Source: Cyanobacterium stanieri LEGE 03274
GTDB taxonomy: Bacteria > Cyanobacteriota > Cyanobacteriia > Cyanobacteriales > Cyanobacteriaceae
Direction: 5' to 3'
Length of the DNA: 64,000 nt
Assembly (NCBI RefSeq): GCF_015207825.1
Contig: NZ_JADEWC010000015.1
Coordinates: 19,713-83,712 of the forward strand
Of the stretch, positions 49,014 through 60,422 are shown one piece after another; the stretch's first letter is position 1, and the number at the start of each line of letters is the position of its first letter. The position numbers and the translations under genes were made by a program. The notes under the pieces are model-generated. The model was not told the DNA's origin. It saw only the letters and a program-made list of their open reading frames with translations, and did no database searches.

Positions 49014-49598
49014 ATGAGTAATTCCACAGATGTAAAAGCCCTCGCCAGACTAATGGCGGCTGACTTTAGTAACGAACCTCAAGCCATAGAAAACCCTCCT
49101 TTCTTTGCTCATATTCGGGTATGTATGCGCCCCTTACCCCATTCCCTATTCGGGGAAGTTAGTTTTTTCCTAGAACAAGCCTACGACTTTTTACTTTCTC
49201 AACCCTATCGTTTAAGGGTATTTACCATTAAAGCAGTGGATGATCATCTTGAGTTAGAACACTATAAACTTAAAGAAGAAAAGGAATTTTATGGAGCTTC
49301 TCGCAACCCTGAAAAGCTCAAAGACTTGACCCTTGATCATCTTGAAAAAATGAACGGTTGTGATATGATTGCCCAGTGGACAGGGACTCATTTTAAAGGT
49401 CATGTTAAACCGGGTAAGGCTTGTATTGTGGAACGTAAGGGCAAAAAATCCTACCTTGATAATAGTTTCGAGATTGACGAAAATAAACTCATTAGTTTTG
49501 ATCGTGGCAGAGACTTGGAAACTGACGAACTTTTATGGGGTTCAGTGGCCGGGCCTTTTCATTTTCAGCCAACCCAACGCTTTACCGATGAACTTTGA
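49014..49598 (+). CDS. cpcT: Phycobiliprotein lyase CpcT/CpeT family
   Basis: A 194-residue lyase attaching phycocyanobilin to Cys153/155 of phycocyanin beta. The family blocks LARLMAADFSN, HIRVCMRPLPHSLF, FLEQAYDF, PYRLRVF, and GCDMIAQW...GKACIVERKGKKSYLD are present. It completes the maturation pair with cpcS, which targets the other cysteine. No phycobiliprotein structural gene is in the window. Confidence 0.92.
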   Translation: MSNSTDVKALARLMAADFSNEPQAIENPPFFAHIRVCMRPLPHSLFGEVSFFLEQAYDFLLSQPYRLRVFTIKAVDDHLELEHYKLKEEKEFYGASRNPEKLKDLTLDHLEKMNGCDMIAQWTGTHFKGHVKPGKACIVERKGKKSYLDNSFEIDENKLISFDRGRDLETDELLWGSVAGPFHFQPTQRFTDEL

Positions 49599-49640
49599 AA
49601 ATAGGCATTGCTGAACTTGGATATGATTTTTAGTTTAGTT

Positions 49641-49668
49641 GGGGAACGGGGAATAGGGAACGGGGAAT
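49641..49668. repeat. Heptamer tandem repeat (GGGGAAC/GGGGAAT)
   Basis: Units GGGGAAC, GGGGAAT, AGGGAAC, GGGGAAT: the 7-bp period is kept although the sequence differs from the ATTGTCC family. Confidence 0.75.
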
Positions 49669-49800
49669 AGTAACAATATTTTAAATATTCAACGTTTATT
49701 GTAATTTGATAATATTTCATACCATCATCAAGCAACGTCTGAAAATAAATAGATTTACCCCCAAAATATCCTAAACTCTCATCTCTGTATCATTAGAAAA

Positions 49801-49835
49801 CCTGATACCTAATACCCAATATCTAACACCTGACT
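49801..49835. repeat. Heptamer tandem repeat (CCTAATA type)
   Basis: Units CCTGATA, CCTAATA, CCCAATA, TCTAACA, CCTGACT. Same family as 29077-29097. Confidence 0.7.
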
Positions 49836-49894
49836 TGTAGTTCGGAAACCCGTACAATAAAACCCATTGCTATGGTATGATGATTTCGGTTAAA

Positions 49895-49921
49895 TTAGCA
49901 CTCGTAAGGTGAGAGTGCTAA
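49895..49921 (+). promoter_or_regulatory. CIRCE operator (HrcA-binding)
   Basis: TTAGCACTC (49895-49903), nine-base spacer, GAGTGCTAA (49913-49921): a perfect match to the CIRCE consensus. It lies 61 bp before groES, the usual place for HrcA repression of groESL. hrcA is not in the window. Confidence 0.97.
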
Positions 49922-49982
49922 AAACATTTTCTCCGAGCGATTAAAAGTATTAATTATAGAGAAATTAAGGAGTAAACCATCA

Positions 49983-50294
49983 ATGGCTGCAATTACCATT
50001 AATGTATCAACTGTAAAGCCCTTGGGCGATCGTGTTTTCGTCAAAGTAAGTGAAGCTGAAGAAAAAACTGCTGGTGGTATCTACTTACCTGACAATGCAA
50101 AAGAAAAACCCCAAGTTGGTGAGGTGGTCACCGTGGGCGATGGTAAAGTAAATGATCAAGGTGTTCGCACTCCTGTGGAAGTAAAAGTAGGGGACAAAGT
50201 TCTTTACTCCAAATATGCAGGTACTGACATCAAACTCGGTAACGATGATTATGTCTTACTTTCCGAAAAAGACATTCTCGCTGTAGTTTCCTAA
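49983..50294 (+). CDS. groES: Co-chaperonin GroES
   Basis: A 103-residue lid for GroEL. It has [26 protein letters not shown] with the mobile loop, [14 protein letters not shown] and the [14 protein letters not shown] end. Preceded by CIRCE and an AAGGAG Shine-Dalgarno. groEL follows 105 bp later on the same strand. Confidence 0.98.
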   Translation: MAAITINVSTVKPLGDRVFVKVSEAEEKTAGGIYLPDNAKEKPQVGEVVTVGDGKVNDQGVRTPVEVKVGDKVLYSKYAGTDIKLGNDDYVLLSEKDILAVVS

Positions 50295-50398
50295 TTTTAT
50301 ATAAAACCCTTGAAGGTAGCTCGAAATCATCGAGCAAACTACAACCTTTTAAACCATAAAATTATTTCAACTTTTAGAGTAAATAAGCAAGAATAACT

Positions 50399-52024
50399 AT
50401 GTCCAAGTCTATCATTTATAATGAAGAAGCCCGTCGCGCCCTAGAGCGTGGTATCGATTTGTTAGCCGAATCCGTTGCTGTTACCTTAGGTCCTAAAGGT
50501 CGTAACGTTGTATTAGAAAAGAAATTTGGTGCACCCCAAATCGTTAACGATGGTGTAACCATTGCTAAAGAAATCGAATTAGAAGATCACATCGAAAATA
50601 CTGGGGTTGCTTTGATTCGTCAAGCTGCTTCCAAAACCAATGATGTAGCTGGAGACGGTACTACCACCGCCACCGTACTCGCCCACGCCATCGTTAAAGA
50701 AGGTTTACGCAACGTTGCCGCTGGAGCTAACCCCATCGCCCTCAAGCGTGGTATTGACAAGGCCACTGAACATTTAGTGGAAAAAATCGCCGCCCATGCT
50801 AGAAAAATTGAAGATAGCAAGGCGATCGCCCAAGTAGGTGCTATTTCTGCGGGTAATGACACCGAAGTAGGTGAAATGATTGCCCAAGCCATGGATAAAG
50901 TAGGTAAAGAAGGCGTTATCTCCCTCGAAGAAGGTAAGTCCATGGAAACTGAACTTGAAATCACCGAAGGTATGCGTTTCGAGAAAGGTTATATCTCCCC
51001 TTATTTTGTAACCGATGCTGAGCGTATGGAGGCAGTATTTGAAGAGCCTTTCATCCTCATCACCGATAAAAAAATCACTTTAGTTCAAGACTTAGTTCCC
51101 GTTTTAGAACAAGTTGCCCGTCAAGGTAAGCCCTTAATCATCATCGCTGAGGACATCGAGAAAGAAGCCCTCGCCACTTTAGTGGTAAATCGCATCCGTG
51201 GTGTATTAAACGTGGCAGCGGTTAAAGCTCCTGGTTTTGGCGATCGCCGTAAACAAATGCTCGAAGATATTGCCATCCTCACTGGTGGACAAATGATTAG
51301 CGAAGATGCAGGACTCAAATTAGATACTACTACCGTAGATCAACTCGGTACTGCCCGTCGTTTAACCATCACCAAAGACACCACCACCATCGTAGCTGAA
51401 GGTAACGAAAAAGAAGTTAAGAGTCGTTGCGATCAAATTCGTCGTCAAATCGAAGAATCTGATTCTTCCTACGACAAAGAAAAATTACAAGAGCGCCTCG
51501 CCAAATTAAGCGGTGGTGTAGCTGTAATTAAAGTAGGTGCGGCCACCGAAACCGAAATGAAAGATCGTAAGCTACGCTTAGAAGATGCCATCAACGCTAC
51601 TAAAGCAGCGGTAGAAGAAGGTATCGTCCCCGGTGGTGGAACTACCCTAGCTCACCTCGCCCCTGGATTGGAAGAATGGGCAAAAGGCAATTTAACCGCC
51701 GAGCAGTTAACTGGTGCTTTAATTGTTGCCCGTGCTTTAACTGCACCCTTAAAACGTATCGCCGAAAATGCTGGTCAAAATGGCGCTGTAGTAGCTGAAA
51801 GAGTTAAGGAAAAAGACTTTAACACTGGTTATGATGCTGCTAACAACGAGTATGTTGATATGTTTGACGCAGGTATCGTTGATCCTGCGAAAGTAACTCG
51901 CTCTGGTATTCAAAATGCCGCTTCCATCGCTGGAATGGTATTAACCACTGAGTGTATCATTGTTGATAAACCTGAAAAGGATAAAGGTGCTGCCCCTGCT
52001 GGTGGCGGAGACTTCGACTACTAA
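50399..52024 (+). CDS. groEL: Chaperonin GroEL (GroEL1 type)
   Basis: A 541-residue ATP-dependent chaperonin. It has [27 protein letters not shown] and [16 protein letters not shown]. The tail ([10 protein letters not shown]) is not the Gly-Gly-Met repeat of E. coli GroEL; this tail type is common in the groES-linked GroEL1 of cyanobacteria. It is under CIRCE control with groES and has a strong terminator. Confidence 0.98.
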   Translation: MSKSIIYNEEARRALERGIDLLAESVAVTLGPKGRNVVLEKKFGAPQIVNDGVTIAKEIELEDHIENTGVALIRQAASKTNDVAGDGTTTATVLAHAIVKEGLRNVAAGANPIALKRGIDKATEHLVEKIAAHARKIEDSKAIAQVGAISAGNDTEVGEMIAQAMDKVGKEGVISLEEGKSMETELEITEGMRFEKGYISPYFVTDAERMEAVFEEPFILITDKKITLVQDLVPVLEQVARQGKPLIIIAEDIEKEALATLVVNRIRGVLNVAAVKAPGFGDRRKQMLEDIAILTGGQMISEDAGLKLDTTTVDQLGTARRLTITKDTTTIVAEGNEKEVKSRCDQIRRQIEESDSSYDKEKLQERLAKLSGGVAVIKVGAATETEMKDRKLRLEDAINATKAAVEEGIVPGGGTTLAHLAPGLEEWAKGNLTAEQLTGALIVARALTAPLKRIAENAGQNGAVVAERVKEKDFNTGYDAANNEYVDMFDAGIVDPAKVTRSGIQNAASIAGMVLTTECIIVDKPEKDKGAAPAGGGDFDY

Positions 52025-52048
52025 GTTGAAACTTTATAAATAATTTTG

Positions 52049-52077
52049 GGGTGGGCAATATGTCCACCCTTTTTTTG
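52049..52077 (+). terminator. Rho-independent terminator of groESL
   Basis: GGGTGG (52049-52054) pairs with CCACCC (52064-52069) and is followed by seven or more T. Located 25 bp after the groEL stop. Confidence 0.9.
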
Positions 52078-52135
52078 TTTTTTGATTAATATTAAGTTCG
52101 GAGAATTAGTTATAAATAGATTTTGTCTTCGCCCA

Positions 52136-52184
52136 CCGTGTAATTTATTACACGGCTAAGGGTAGTTCGTTCAATAAATTGAAC
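52136..52184 (+). repeat. Double-palindrome element, copy B
   Basis: CCGTGTAATTTATTACACGG (52136-52155), 13-nt spacer, GTTCAATAAATTGAAC (52169-52184). It is inverted relative to copy A, with the same spacer length. Confidence 0.85.
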
Positions 52185-52369
52185 TAAAATTAATAGACTT
52201 GTTGTGAATTAAATATCTGCGTATCTGAAACCCTTATCAAATAAGGACTAAATTTGGCAAAAAAACTATTTCGCAACAACTCTAATTATTTTAATGTTTA
52301 ATTATTTTACCGTGGTGAGTGGATTTGGATATAATATCAAATTCGATGTAGAAAGTATATCTTCAACCG

Positions 52370-52418
52370 CCTTGCAATGAATTACAAGGCTAACATTTTA
52401 TCGTTCAATGAATTGAAC
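52370..52418 (+). repeat. Double-palindrome element, copy C
   Basis: CCTTGCAATGAATTACAAGG (52370-52389), 13-nt spacer, GTTCAATGAATTGAAC (52403-52418), then TAAGGTAT as in copy D. The first-arm outer bases differ from copy B but still pair. Confidence 0.85.
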
Positions 52419-52451
52419 TAAGGTATGTTTTAATTAAATTATAATTATTAA

Positions 52452-54485
<2,034 letters not shown>

Positions 54486-54587
54486 GGTGCGCTGGATAAA
54501 AAATATTATAAATTTAAACGATTCTGTAGATTATTAATTCTATATATTTGATTATATCTATCACCGTCCCCATACCAATATTACTAG

Positions 54588-54607
54588 CGATGTAATGAAT
54601 TACATCG
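54588..54607. repeat. Half double-palindrome element, copy E
   Basis: CGATGTAATGAATTACATCG is a perfect palindrome related to the first hairpin of the family. The outer pairs differ from copies A/B with pairing preserved; the second palindrome is absent. Confidence 0.65.
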
Positions 54608-54712
54608 TAGAAAAATATCGAGTTTTCCAATCATACAAACCCTCTGCTAACACCTTTATCCCCGTGGTAGTATAATAAACTTGCGAAAACAACCATGAGA
54701 TAAACTTTTACA

Positions 54713-55702
54713 ATGCGCATCGTCTTTTTTGGCACTCCTGATTTTGCCGTTGCAACCCTAGAAAAACTACTCAATGATAACAATCATCAAGTAATTGCCG
54801 TAGTCACGCAACCCGATAAACGTAGAGGTAGAGGAAGTAAAATGATACCCTCCGCCGTCAAAAAAACAGCATTGCAACATAATCTTCCTATTTGGCAACC
54901 TCATCGTATCAAAAAAGATCAAACTACTTTACAGTTATTACAACAAAGTCAAGCTGATGTTTTTGTTGTCGTTGCCTATGGACAAATTTTATCGTCTCAG
55001 ATATTGCAAATGCCTAAGTATGGATGTATTAACGTTCATGGCTCAATATTGCCAGAATATCGAGGCGCAGCCCCTATTCAATGGAGTATTTATGACGGAA
55101 AACAAGAAACAGGTATTACCACCATGTTAATGGATGAAGGAATGGATACAGGTGCGATGTTACTAAAAGCATATACCCCTATTTCGTTACTAGAAAATAG
55201 CGATACTCTTGCCGAAAAATTAGCTACCCAAGGCGCACAGTTATTATTACAAACCTTGGCAAAACTTCCAGACATCAAACCTACTCCTCAAGATGACGCC
55301 CTCGCCACCCATGCAAGATTAATTAATAAAGAAGACTACTTAATTAATTGGAAAAACTCTGCTGGGCAAATTCACAATCAAATCAGGGCTTTTTATCCAA
55401 ACTGTTTTACTACTTTCAGACAACAAAAACTCAAGATTTGTAATAGCATACCCCTTCAAGATATAGAAAATCTTGAACTTCCCCCTGAATTATTGAAAAT
55501 TAAATCTTATCTATCAGATATAGATTCAGTAAAAGGAGAAGTTGGAGAAATAGTTAAAACAGTTAAAAACTTTGGTTTTATAGTTCAAACAGGTTCAGGT
55601 TTATTATTAATATTAGAGGTACAATTAGCGGGAAAAAAATTACAGTCTGCTTGGAATTTTATTAATGGTACTCACTTACAATTAGGAGAATTTTTATCCT
55701 AA
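54713..55702 (+). CDS. fmt: Methionyl-tRNA formyltransferase
   Basis: Formylates initiator Met-tRNA using 10-formyl-THF. It has 329 residues, the N-terminal FFGTPDFAV, the catalytic SILPEYRGAAPIQWSI region with N-H-D residues (CINVHG, MDEGMDTGAML), and the C-terminal tRNA-binding OB fold. The gene is complete and monocistronic. Confidence 0.98.
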   Translation: MRIVFFGTPDFAVATLEKLLNDNNHQVIAVVTQPDKRRGRGSKMIPSAVKKTALQHNLPIWQPHRIKKDQTTLQLLQQSQADVFVVVAYGQILSSQILQMPKYGCINVHGSILPEYRGAAPIQWSIYDGKQETGITTMLMDEGMDTGAMLLKAYTPISLLENSDTLAEKLATQGAQLLLQTLAKLPDIKPTPQDDALATHARLINKEDYLINWKNSAGQIHNQIRAFYPNCFTTFRQQKLKICNSIPLQDIENLELPPELLKIKSYLSDIDSVKGEVGEIVKTVKNFGFIVQTGSGLLLILEVQLAGKKLQSAWNFINGTHLQLGEFLS

Positions 55703-55751
55703 TTTTTTTACTTAGTATATACTATAAAATAATTTACTTTTCCAGCGCACC

Positions 55752-56015
55752 TTAACCCACCACACACCATTGATGTAAGACGTATTCAACACATTTATTT
55801 AGTATTAAAGGATCATTTTCTACAATGGTTTTAGCTTCTTCTATGGAATCAGCTTGAAAAATCAACATTCCCCCTTCATCTTCTTTCCAATAACCCGTTT
55901 TAGCATCATGACCTAATTTATTTAATCGGGCAACATACTCTAAATGTGCAGGAACATATTGATCAAAAATATGTTTAGCAACTATTCCTTTTTCTATTTT
56001 CACAAACCAAGGCAT
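55752..56015 (-). CDS. YciI-family protein
   Basis: An 87-residue ferredoxin-like-fold protein (PAHLEYVARLNKLG, GGMLIFQADSIEEAKTIVENDPL). The catalytic role of the family is unresolved. Its stop lies within TTAAGGTGCGCTGG on the minus strand, the same motif as after ligA. Convergent with fmt. Confidence 0.85.
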   Translation of the reverse strand: MPWFVKIEKGIVAKHIFDQYVPAHLEYVARLNKLGHDAKTGYWKEDEGGMLIFQADSIEEAKTIVENDPLILNKCVEYVLHQWCVVG

Positions 56016-56236
56016 AATTTAAAATTTGCGGTAAAAACTATCTTTAGTATAATTTATTTTAACATTTTTTCTTAAAAAAATATTTATTTTTAAATTTATT
56101 ATCTGATAATCAATATTATAATTAATCCGTAAATAATCTTATAAAAATTAAATAAGGTGACTAATATTTAACGAGTTTAGCAAGAAATAACCTGCAAGAT
56201 TTATAATAAAAAATGTAATCAATTAGCTTATTATCG

Positions 56237-57676
56237 GTGCATAACCCTCTCCTAAAACAATTAATAAAATCCCTAACAAAACACCATGCCCCTTTCTATG
56301 CCCCCGGACACAAACAGGGAAAAGGCGCTAATGTTGCATTAAAAAAGGTTTTAGGCGAATCAGTTTTTAAAGCAGACTTACCAGAATTACCAGAATTAGA
56401 TAATCTTTTTGCCCCTGAAGGAGTGCTTAAAGAAGCCCAGGAATTTGCTGCCGAAACTTTTGGAGCAAAAAAAACTTGGTTTTTAGTTAACGGCTCAACC
56501 TGCGGTATCATAGCATCTATTTTGGCGACTTGTCGAGAGGGTGACAAGATTGTTTTGCCAAGAAATGTTCATCAATCAGTAATTTATGGATTAGTTTTAT
56601 CAGGGGCAATACCAATATTTATTAATCCCGAATATGATGAAAATTTTGACATTTGCTATGGCATATCTCCTCAACAAATTGAGATGGTTTTACAAAATCA
56701 TGATGATGTGAAAGGGGTGATAATAGTTTCCCCTACCTACCACGGTATTTGTAGCAATATTCAAGGGATTGCCAAAATTACCCATGGTTATAATATTCCT
56801 TTAATTGTTGATGAAGCCCATGGCGCCCATTTTACTTTTCACCCTCAATTACCATCTTCTGCCCTAGCTTCGGGGGCTGATGTTGTTATACAATCTACCC
56901 ATAAAGTTTTGGGTGCTTTAACCCAGGCTTCAATGCTTCATTTACAAGGAAGTTTGGTTGACGCTGATAGCCTTAGTAACGCATTACAATTATTACAGTC
57001 TTCTAGCCCTAGTTATCTTCTATTAGCTTCTTTGGAGTCAGCGACTACGCAAATGGCGAAAGAAGGTAAAAGATTATTAAATCAGACTATTGGTTTAGCA
57101 ACAAGGGCAAGGGAAGTTATAGAAGATTTAGATTATTTACAAGTGCTGAAGTTGGAAAAGGTGACTTCTAGTTTTCATGATTTAGATGTTACTAGATTAA
57201 CGGTTAATGTTAGTGGTTTAGGAATAAATGGTTATTTGGCAGATGAAATTCTTCATGAAAAATTGGCGGTTACCTGTGAGTTACCGTCTTTAAAAAATTT
57301 AACTTTTATTATTTCGATGGGCAATGATAATACTGATATTGATTTACTAATTCATGGGTTAACAAGTTTAAGGAAATATGAGAATAAAAACCCTCAAAAA
57401 CAGCTTTTTTATGGTTGTTATAATTTTGATTCTCAGTTTTTAATGTCTCCTCGTCAAGCCTATTGGGCAAAGAAAAAAAGAGTTAGTTTAAAAGATAGTA
57501 TAAATCATGTTAGCGGTGAAACAATTTCTGTCTATCCTCCCGGTATTCCTATTTTGATGGTAGGAGAAAAAATTACCATGGAAAGTTTAAATTATCTCAA
57601 AAAAATGACCATTAATGGTGCTATGATTACGGGGGCAACGGATAATAGCTTGAATACCATTACCGTAATAGATTAA
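56237..57676 (+). CDS. Orn/Lys/Arg decarboxylase-family PLP protein
   Basis: A 479-residue fold-type I PLP enzyme starting with GTG. PLP-site residues are DEAH (192-195) and K223 (STHKVLGALTQ); FYAPGHKQGKG opens the protein. It is the short form lacking the N-terminal wing domain of E. coli inducible decarboxylases. Similar cyanobacterial genes are annotated as lysine or arginine decarboxylase; arginine decarboxylation for polyamines is plausible but not shown by the sequence. Confidence 0.88.
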   Translation: MHNPLLKQLIKSLTKHHAPFYAPGHKQGKGANVALKKVLGESVFKADLPELPELDNLFAPEGVLKEAQEFAAETFGAKKTWFLVNGSTCGIIASILATCREGDKIVLPRNVHQSVIYGLVLSGAIPIFINPEYDENFDICYGISPQQIEMVLQNHDDVKGVIIVSPTYHGICSNIQGIAKITHGYNIPLIVDEAHGAHFTFHPQLPSSALASGADVVIQSTHKVLGALTQASMLHLQGSLVDADSLSNALQLLQSSSPSYLLLASLESATTQMAKEGKRLLNQTIGLATRAREVIEDLDYLQVLKLEKVTSSFHDLDVTRLTVNVSGLGINGYLADEILHEKLAVTCELPSLKNLTFIISMGNDNTDIDLLIHGLTSLRKYENKNPQKQLFYGCYNFDSQFLMSPRQAYWAKKKRVSLKDSINHVSGETISVYPPGIPILMVGEKITMESLNYLKKMTINGAMITGATDNSLNTITVID

Positions 57677-57774
57677 GTATCGTTGCTGATTTTAGGTATG
57701 ATTTCTCGTTGAGGAAGGGAACAGGATATTTCGACTTCGCTCATCAACCACGAGGAATAGATATAAAGATATTA

Positions 57775-57809
57775 ATTGTTTATTGTCAATGGTTAATTGT
57801 CCATTGTTT
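57775..57809. repeat. Heptamer tandem repeat
   Basis: Units ATTGTTT, ATTGTCA, ATGGTTA, ATTGTCC, ATTGTTT. Confidence 0.75.
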
Positions 57810-57971
57810 ACACAGTGGAGAAAGCACAAAAATATAATATATTGATAACAAATTATCCTGAATTCAAGTTATTTATTATTTGCCAATAGTTGACAATTAA
57901 AACTTAATAAAAAAGGTAAATAAAAAAATATTAGTGTTTATTTTGATTGATTAATTTAAAATTAAATATAT

Positions 57972-58021
57972 AAAAAAGGGCGACCCGATCGCACCTTATA
58001 ATAAAAGTAGAAAATCGCCCT
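57972..58021 (-). terminator. Terminator after hemJ with large loop
   Basis: On the minus strand AGGGCGA pairs with TCGCCCT across a 31-base loop, followed by six T. The long loop contains GGTGCGATCGGG, so the hairpin is atypical. Confidence 0.6.
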
Positions 58022-58028
58022 ATAAAAT

Positions 58029-58601
58029 CTAATTTTCTTGAGCCAACTCTTGAGCTAGTTTTTCCTTATCTTGACGACGTTTTTTAGCGTATAACTGAAT
58101 ACTAGCCGCCATCAAAATTACCAAAGCCACAATTAACCAAGTAGTTAAATCAAGGGGTAAATTATTTTTGAAAATAGCTAATAAAACAATCACTAACAAA
58201 AGAATGGTAGGCGCTTCATTAAAAGCCCGAAACTGTTGCCCAGTCCAAGAATTTTCATTTTTTGCTAACTTCTTCATAATACGTCCACACCAAAAATGAT
58301 AAACCAGGAGTAAACCCACAAACAAAAATTTGGCGTGTAACCATCCCGATTTTAACACCTCAGGTTCAGTGGAAATCAATCCTACCGCCATGGCTACCGT
58401 TAAAATCATCCCGGGGGTAGTGATGATATTATAGAGACGTTTTTCCATTATCTCATATTGCTTCGTCAAAATAGTTTGTGCTGGTTCGCTTTCTTGCCTA
58501 GCTTCGGCATGGTAAACAAATAAGCGCACCATATAAAATAACCCTGCAAACCAAACCACAATCCCAATAAGATGAAACGCTTTGTACCAATAATATGCCA
58601 T
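58029..58601 (-). CDS. hemJ: Protoporphyrinogen IX oxidase HemJ
   Basis: A 190-residue, four-to-five-helix membrane protein that makes protoporphyrin IX for heme and chlorophyll in cyanobacteria. The conserved H10 (KAFHLIGIVVWFAG) and the LHAKFLFVGLLLVYHFWC helix match HemJ. The charged C-terminal tail (KKRRQDKEKLAQELAQEN) is typical. CopD-family annotations overlap with HemJ, but the length and motifs support HemJ. Confidence 0.9.
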   Translation of the reverse strand: MAYYWYKAFHLIGIVVWFAGLFYMVRLFVYHAEARQESEPAQTILTKQYEIMEKRLYNIITTPGMILTVAMAVGLISTEPEVLKSGWLHAKFLFVGLLLVYHFWCGRIMKKLAKNENSWTGQQFRAFNEAPTILLLVIVLLAIFKNNLPLDLTTWLIVALVILMAASIQLYAKKRRQDKEKLAQELAQEN

Positions 58602-58736
58602 AGTTTTTTCTTAAAATTTGTTTTGAATCAAGGAAAAAGTAATCAGAAATTACCCCCATTGCCTCCAATGGTGGGGGGAATGAAGACAATTATTGTTTAG
58701 AATAAGTAATTACTATATTCCCTTCCCACAACTTTA

Positions 58737-58768
58737 ATTGTTAATTGTCCATTGTCAATTGTACATTG
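58737..58768. repeat. Heptamer tandem repeat
   Basis: Units ATTGTTA, ATTGTCC, ATTGTCA, ATTGTAC and a partial, between ccaA and hemJ. Confidence 0.75.
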
Positions 58769-58812
58769 ATTTAAAAAGTGTTGTGGTGAGCTTAAAAGAT
58801 AACCATTAATAA

Positions 58813-59667
58813 TTAATATGAACCCCTGTAAATACGTTCAGCTTGTTCGAGGGAAAGACGATTAGAGCGAGGATAATTATTAGTAACAGCAGGGGCTTTA
58901 GTTTCTGATTTTTCCTTTACTTGATAAGCCATGGATGAAGAGGAATCATTACTATCATGGGTATCATCTATCATAGAATTAGCTTGAGAAACTTTGCGAT
59001 AGTAGTTAGTTGGTTTTAAATCATAGATAAATTCAGGGGGAGCGTTTCTAGTTTCTAAGTCCACAAAATCATGACTAACTGGATCATAGGCTAACACATC
59101 TCCCGATTCAATGTTATATACCCAAGCATGAAGCGCCAATTTACCTTGATATAGTTTACTTCTGATCACAGGGTAGGTAGCTAGATTTTCTAGTTGTGTG
59201 AGGACATTTTCTGCGATCGCAATGGGTAAAACTTCTTCATCGGAAAGATCTCCATAATTATCCTTGAGAAGACGACGGGTAGCCTCTGCTTGTTTTAACC
59301 AATCATACACAAGGGGCATTTGCTCCTCTAATTTCGACATTTTTAATAAACCCTTCATCGCACCACAATGGGAATGACCACAAACGATTATATGCTCAAT
59401 ACCAAGGGCAGTGATAGCATATTCAATGGATGCCCCTTCTCCTCCATTGGTAGCACCGTAGGGCGGCACTATATTTCCTGCGTTACGAATTACAAATAAG
59501 TCACCTACATTGGCTTGGGTAATCAAATTGGGGTCAATGCGAGAGTCAGAACAAGTAATAAAGAGGATACGGGGATGTTGTCCTTGGGAAAGTTTTTCAA
59601 ATAATTCTTTGTGGCTTTCAAAATAACCAGCATGGAAGCGGTGTAGTCCTTCGATCAGCTTTTTCAT
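58813..59667 (-). CDS. ccaA: Beta-carbonic anhydrase, carboxysomal CcaA type
   Basis: Converts bicarbonate to CO2 for Rubisco. Zinc ligands are C39, H98 and C101 (ITCSDSR; VCGHSHCGAM), with D41/R43 as the active-site dyad. It has 284 residues: the catalytic domain ends near 205, then a C-terminal extension with a Ser/Asp-rich linker and a terminal LSLEQAERIYRGSY segment. A similar extension in CcaA mediates carboxysome recruitment. Monocistronic. Confidence 0.95.
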   Translation of the reverse strand: MKKLIEGLHRFHAGYFESHKELFEKLSQGQHPRILFITCSDSRIDPNLITQANVGDLFVIRNAGNIVPPYGATNGGEGASIEYAITALGIEHIIVCGHSHCGAMKGLLKMSKLEEQMPLVYDWLKQAEATRRLLKDNYGDLSDEEVLPIAIAENVLTQLENLATYPVIRSKLYQGKLALHAWVYNIESGDVLAYDPVSHDFVDLETRNAPPEFIYDLKPTNYYRKVSQANSMIDDTHDSNDSSSSMAYQVKEKSETKAPAVTNNYPRSNRLSLEQAERIYRGSY

Positions 59668-59834
59668 GGTTTCTCTTTAACTATGCTCTCGTGTCTTTTG
59701 TCTCGTTCTGATGACCGTATCCGATCATACCTTACTAAGGGTACATGAACAATTTACATCTCCTTGGGATAGTGATAAATATTACTTATTTTAGGGGAAG
59801 TTAATAAATAAGGTTATTTAACAAAAAAAATGTT

Positions 59835-60251
59835 TTAAATATAGAATTTATAAACTATTCCTGCCTGATCATTTACTGAAAAATCACCATTTAACTCTTG
59901 AGCTTTATTATCTAAATATTCTTTGGCTTTTTCTACGGGTAATTGAGCTTGTAAAGCAAATTTTAGTACCGTTATTTCTCCTTCATTTTCTGCTAATATC
60001 TGCAAGAATATTTGTTCTTTATCAATTTTATTTTTGTCAACATTGTTTCTTTGATTATGTTTTAAGTCCAAGATTAAATAAGTAGCGATACCTGTGGGAG
60101 GTAAACCGAGAATAAATAAAGCTGCGATCGCCCCTTCTCTGTCATCTTGAGCGGTATTACTATCAATTATTTGAAAAAGAGTCAAGAAAGTTATGGGTAA
60201 ACCGATGATTAGAAAAAAACCAATTAATATTTTTTTAATTGCATTCATCAT
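59835..60251 (-). CDS. Two-helix membrane protein with winged-helix-like C-terminal domain
   Basis: A 138-residue protein: two transmembrane helices (about 7-28 and 42-62), a basic linker, then a soluble domain (EQIFLQILAENEGEITVLKFALQAQLPVEKAKEYLDN in part) with the look of a wHTH/MarR-like fold ending in strands. It could be a membrane-tethered regulator; I do not recognise it. Confidence 0.7.
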   Translation of the reverse strand: MMNAIKKILIGFFLIIGLPITFLTLFQIIDSNTAQDDREGAIAALFILGLPPTGIATYLILDLKHNQRNNVDKNKIDKEQIFLQILAENEGEITVLKFALQAQLPVEKAKEYLDNKAQELNGDFSVNDQAGIVYKFYI

Positions 60252-60367
60252 GATTAACGTAGATATTAGTAATTAATGAGACTATTTTAGATGTTTTTCT
60301 AGTTTTGCCCATATCTATACTTTGTCTTTAAATTAAATTCTTTAAATGTAACAGAACAAAATGCTAC

Positions 60368-60394
60368 AAAAAAAGGTGCAACATTGTTGCACCT
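60368..60394 (-). terminator. Rho-independent terminator after ndhF
   Basis: On the minus strand AGGTGCAAC pairs perfectly with GTTGCACCT around a 3-base loop, followed by seven T (60374-60368). This is the clearest intrinsic terminator in the window. Confidence 0.95.
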
Positions 60395-60422
60395 CTCATA
60401 TTAATGTGAATTGTCGTAGTAT

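Larger units (their letters stand above)
49599..49982. other. groESL upstream region
   Basis: About 384 bp containing two heptamer repeats (49641-49668, 49801-49835), the CIRCE operator (49895-49921) and a weak AAGGAG-like ribosome site before groES. Confidence 0.8.
57677..58028. other. Intergenic region with heptamer repeat and hemJ terminator
   Basis: About 352 bp between convergent genes. It has the heptamer array 57775-57809 and a terminator. No gene. Confidence 0.65.

Noticed and set aside
49876..49881. TATGAT as the groESL -10 box
   Set aside because: No matching -35 hexamer at the proper distance could be found, so I did not list a promoter.
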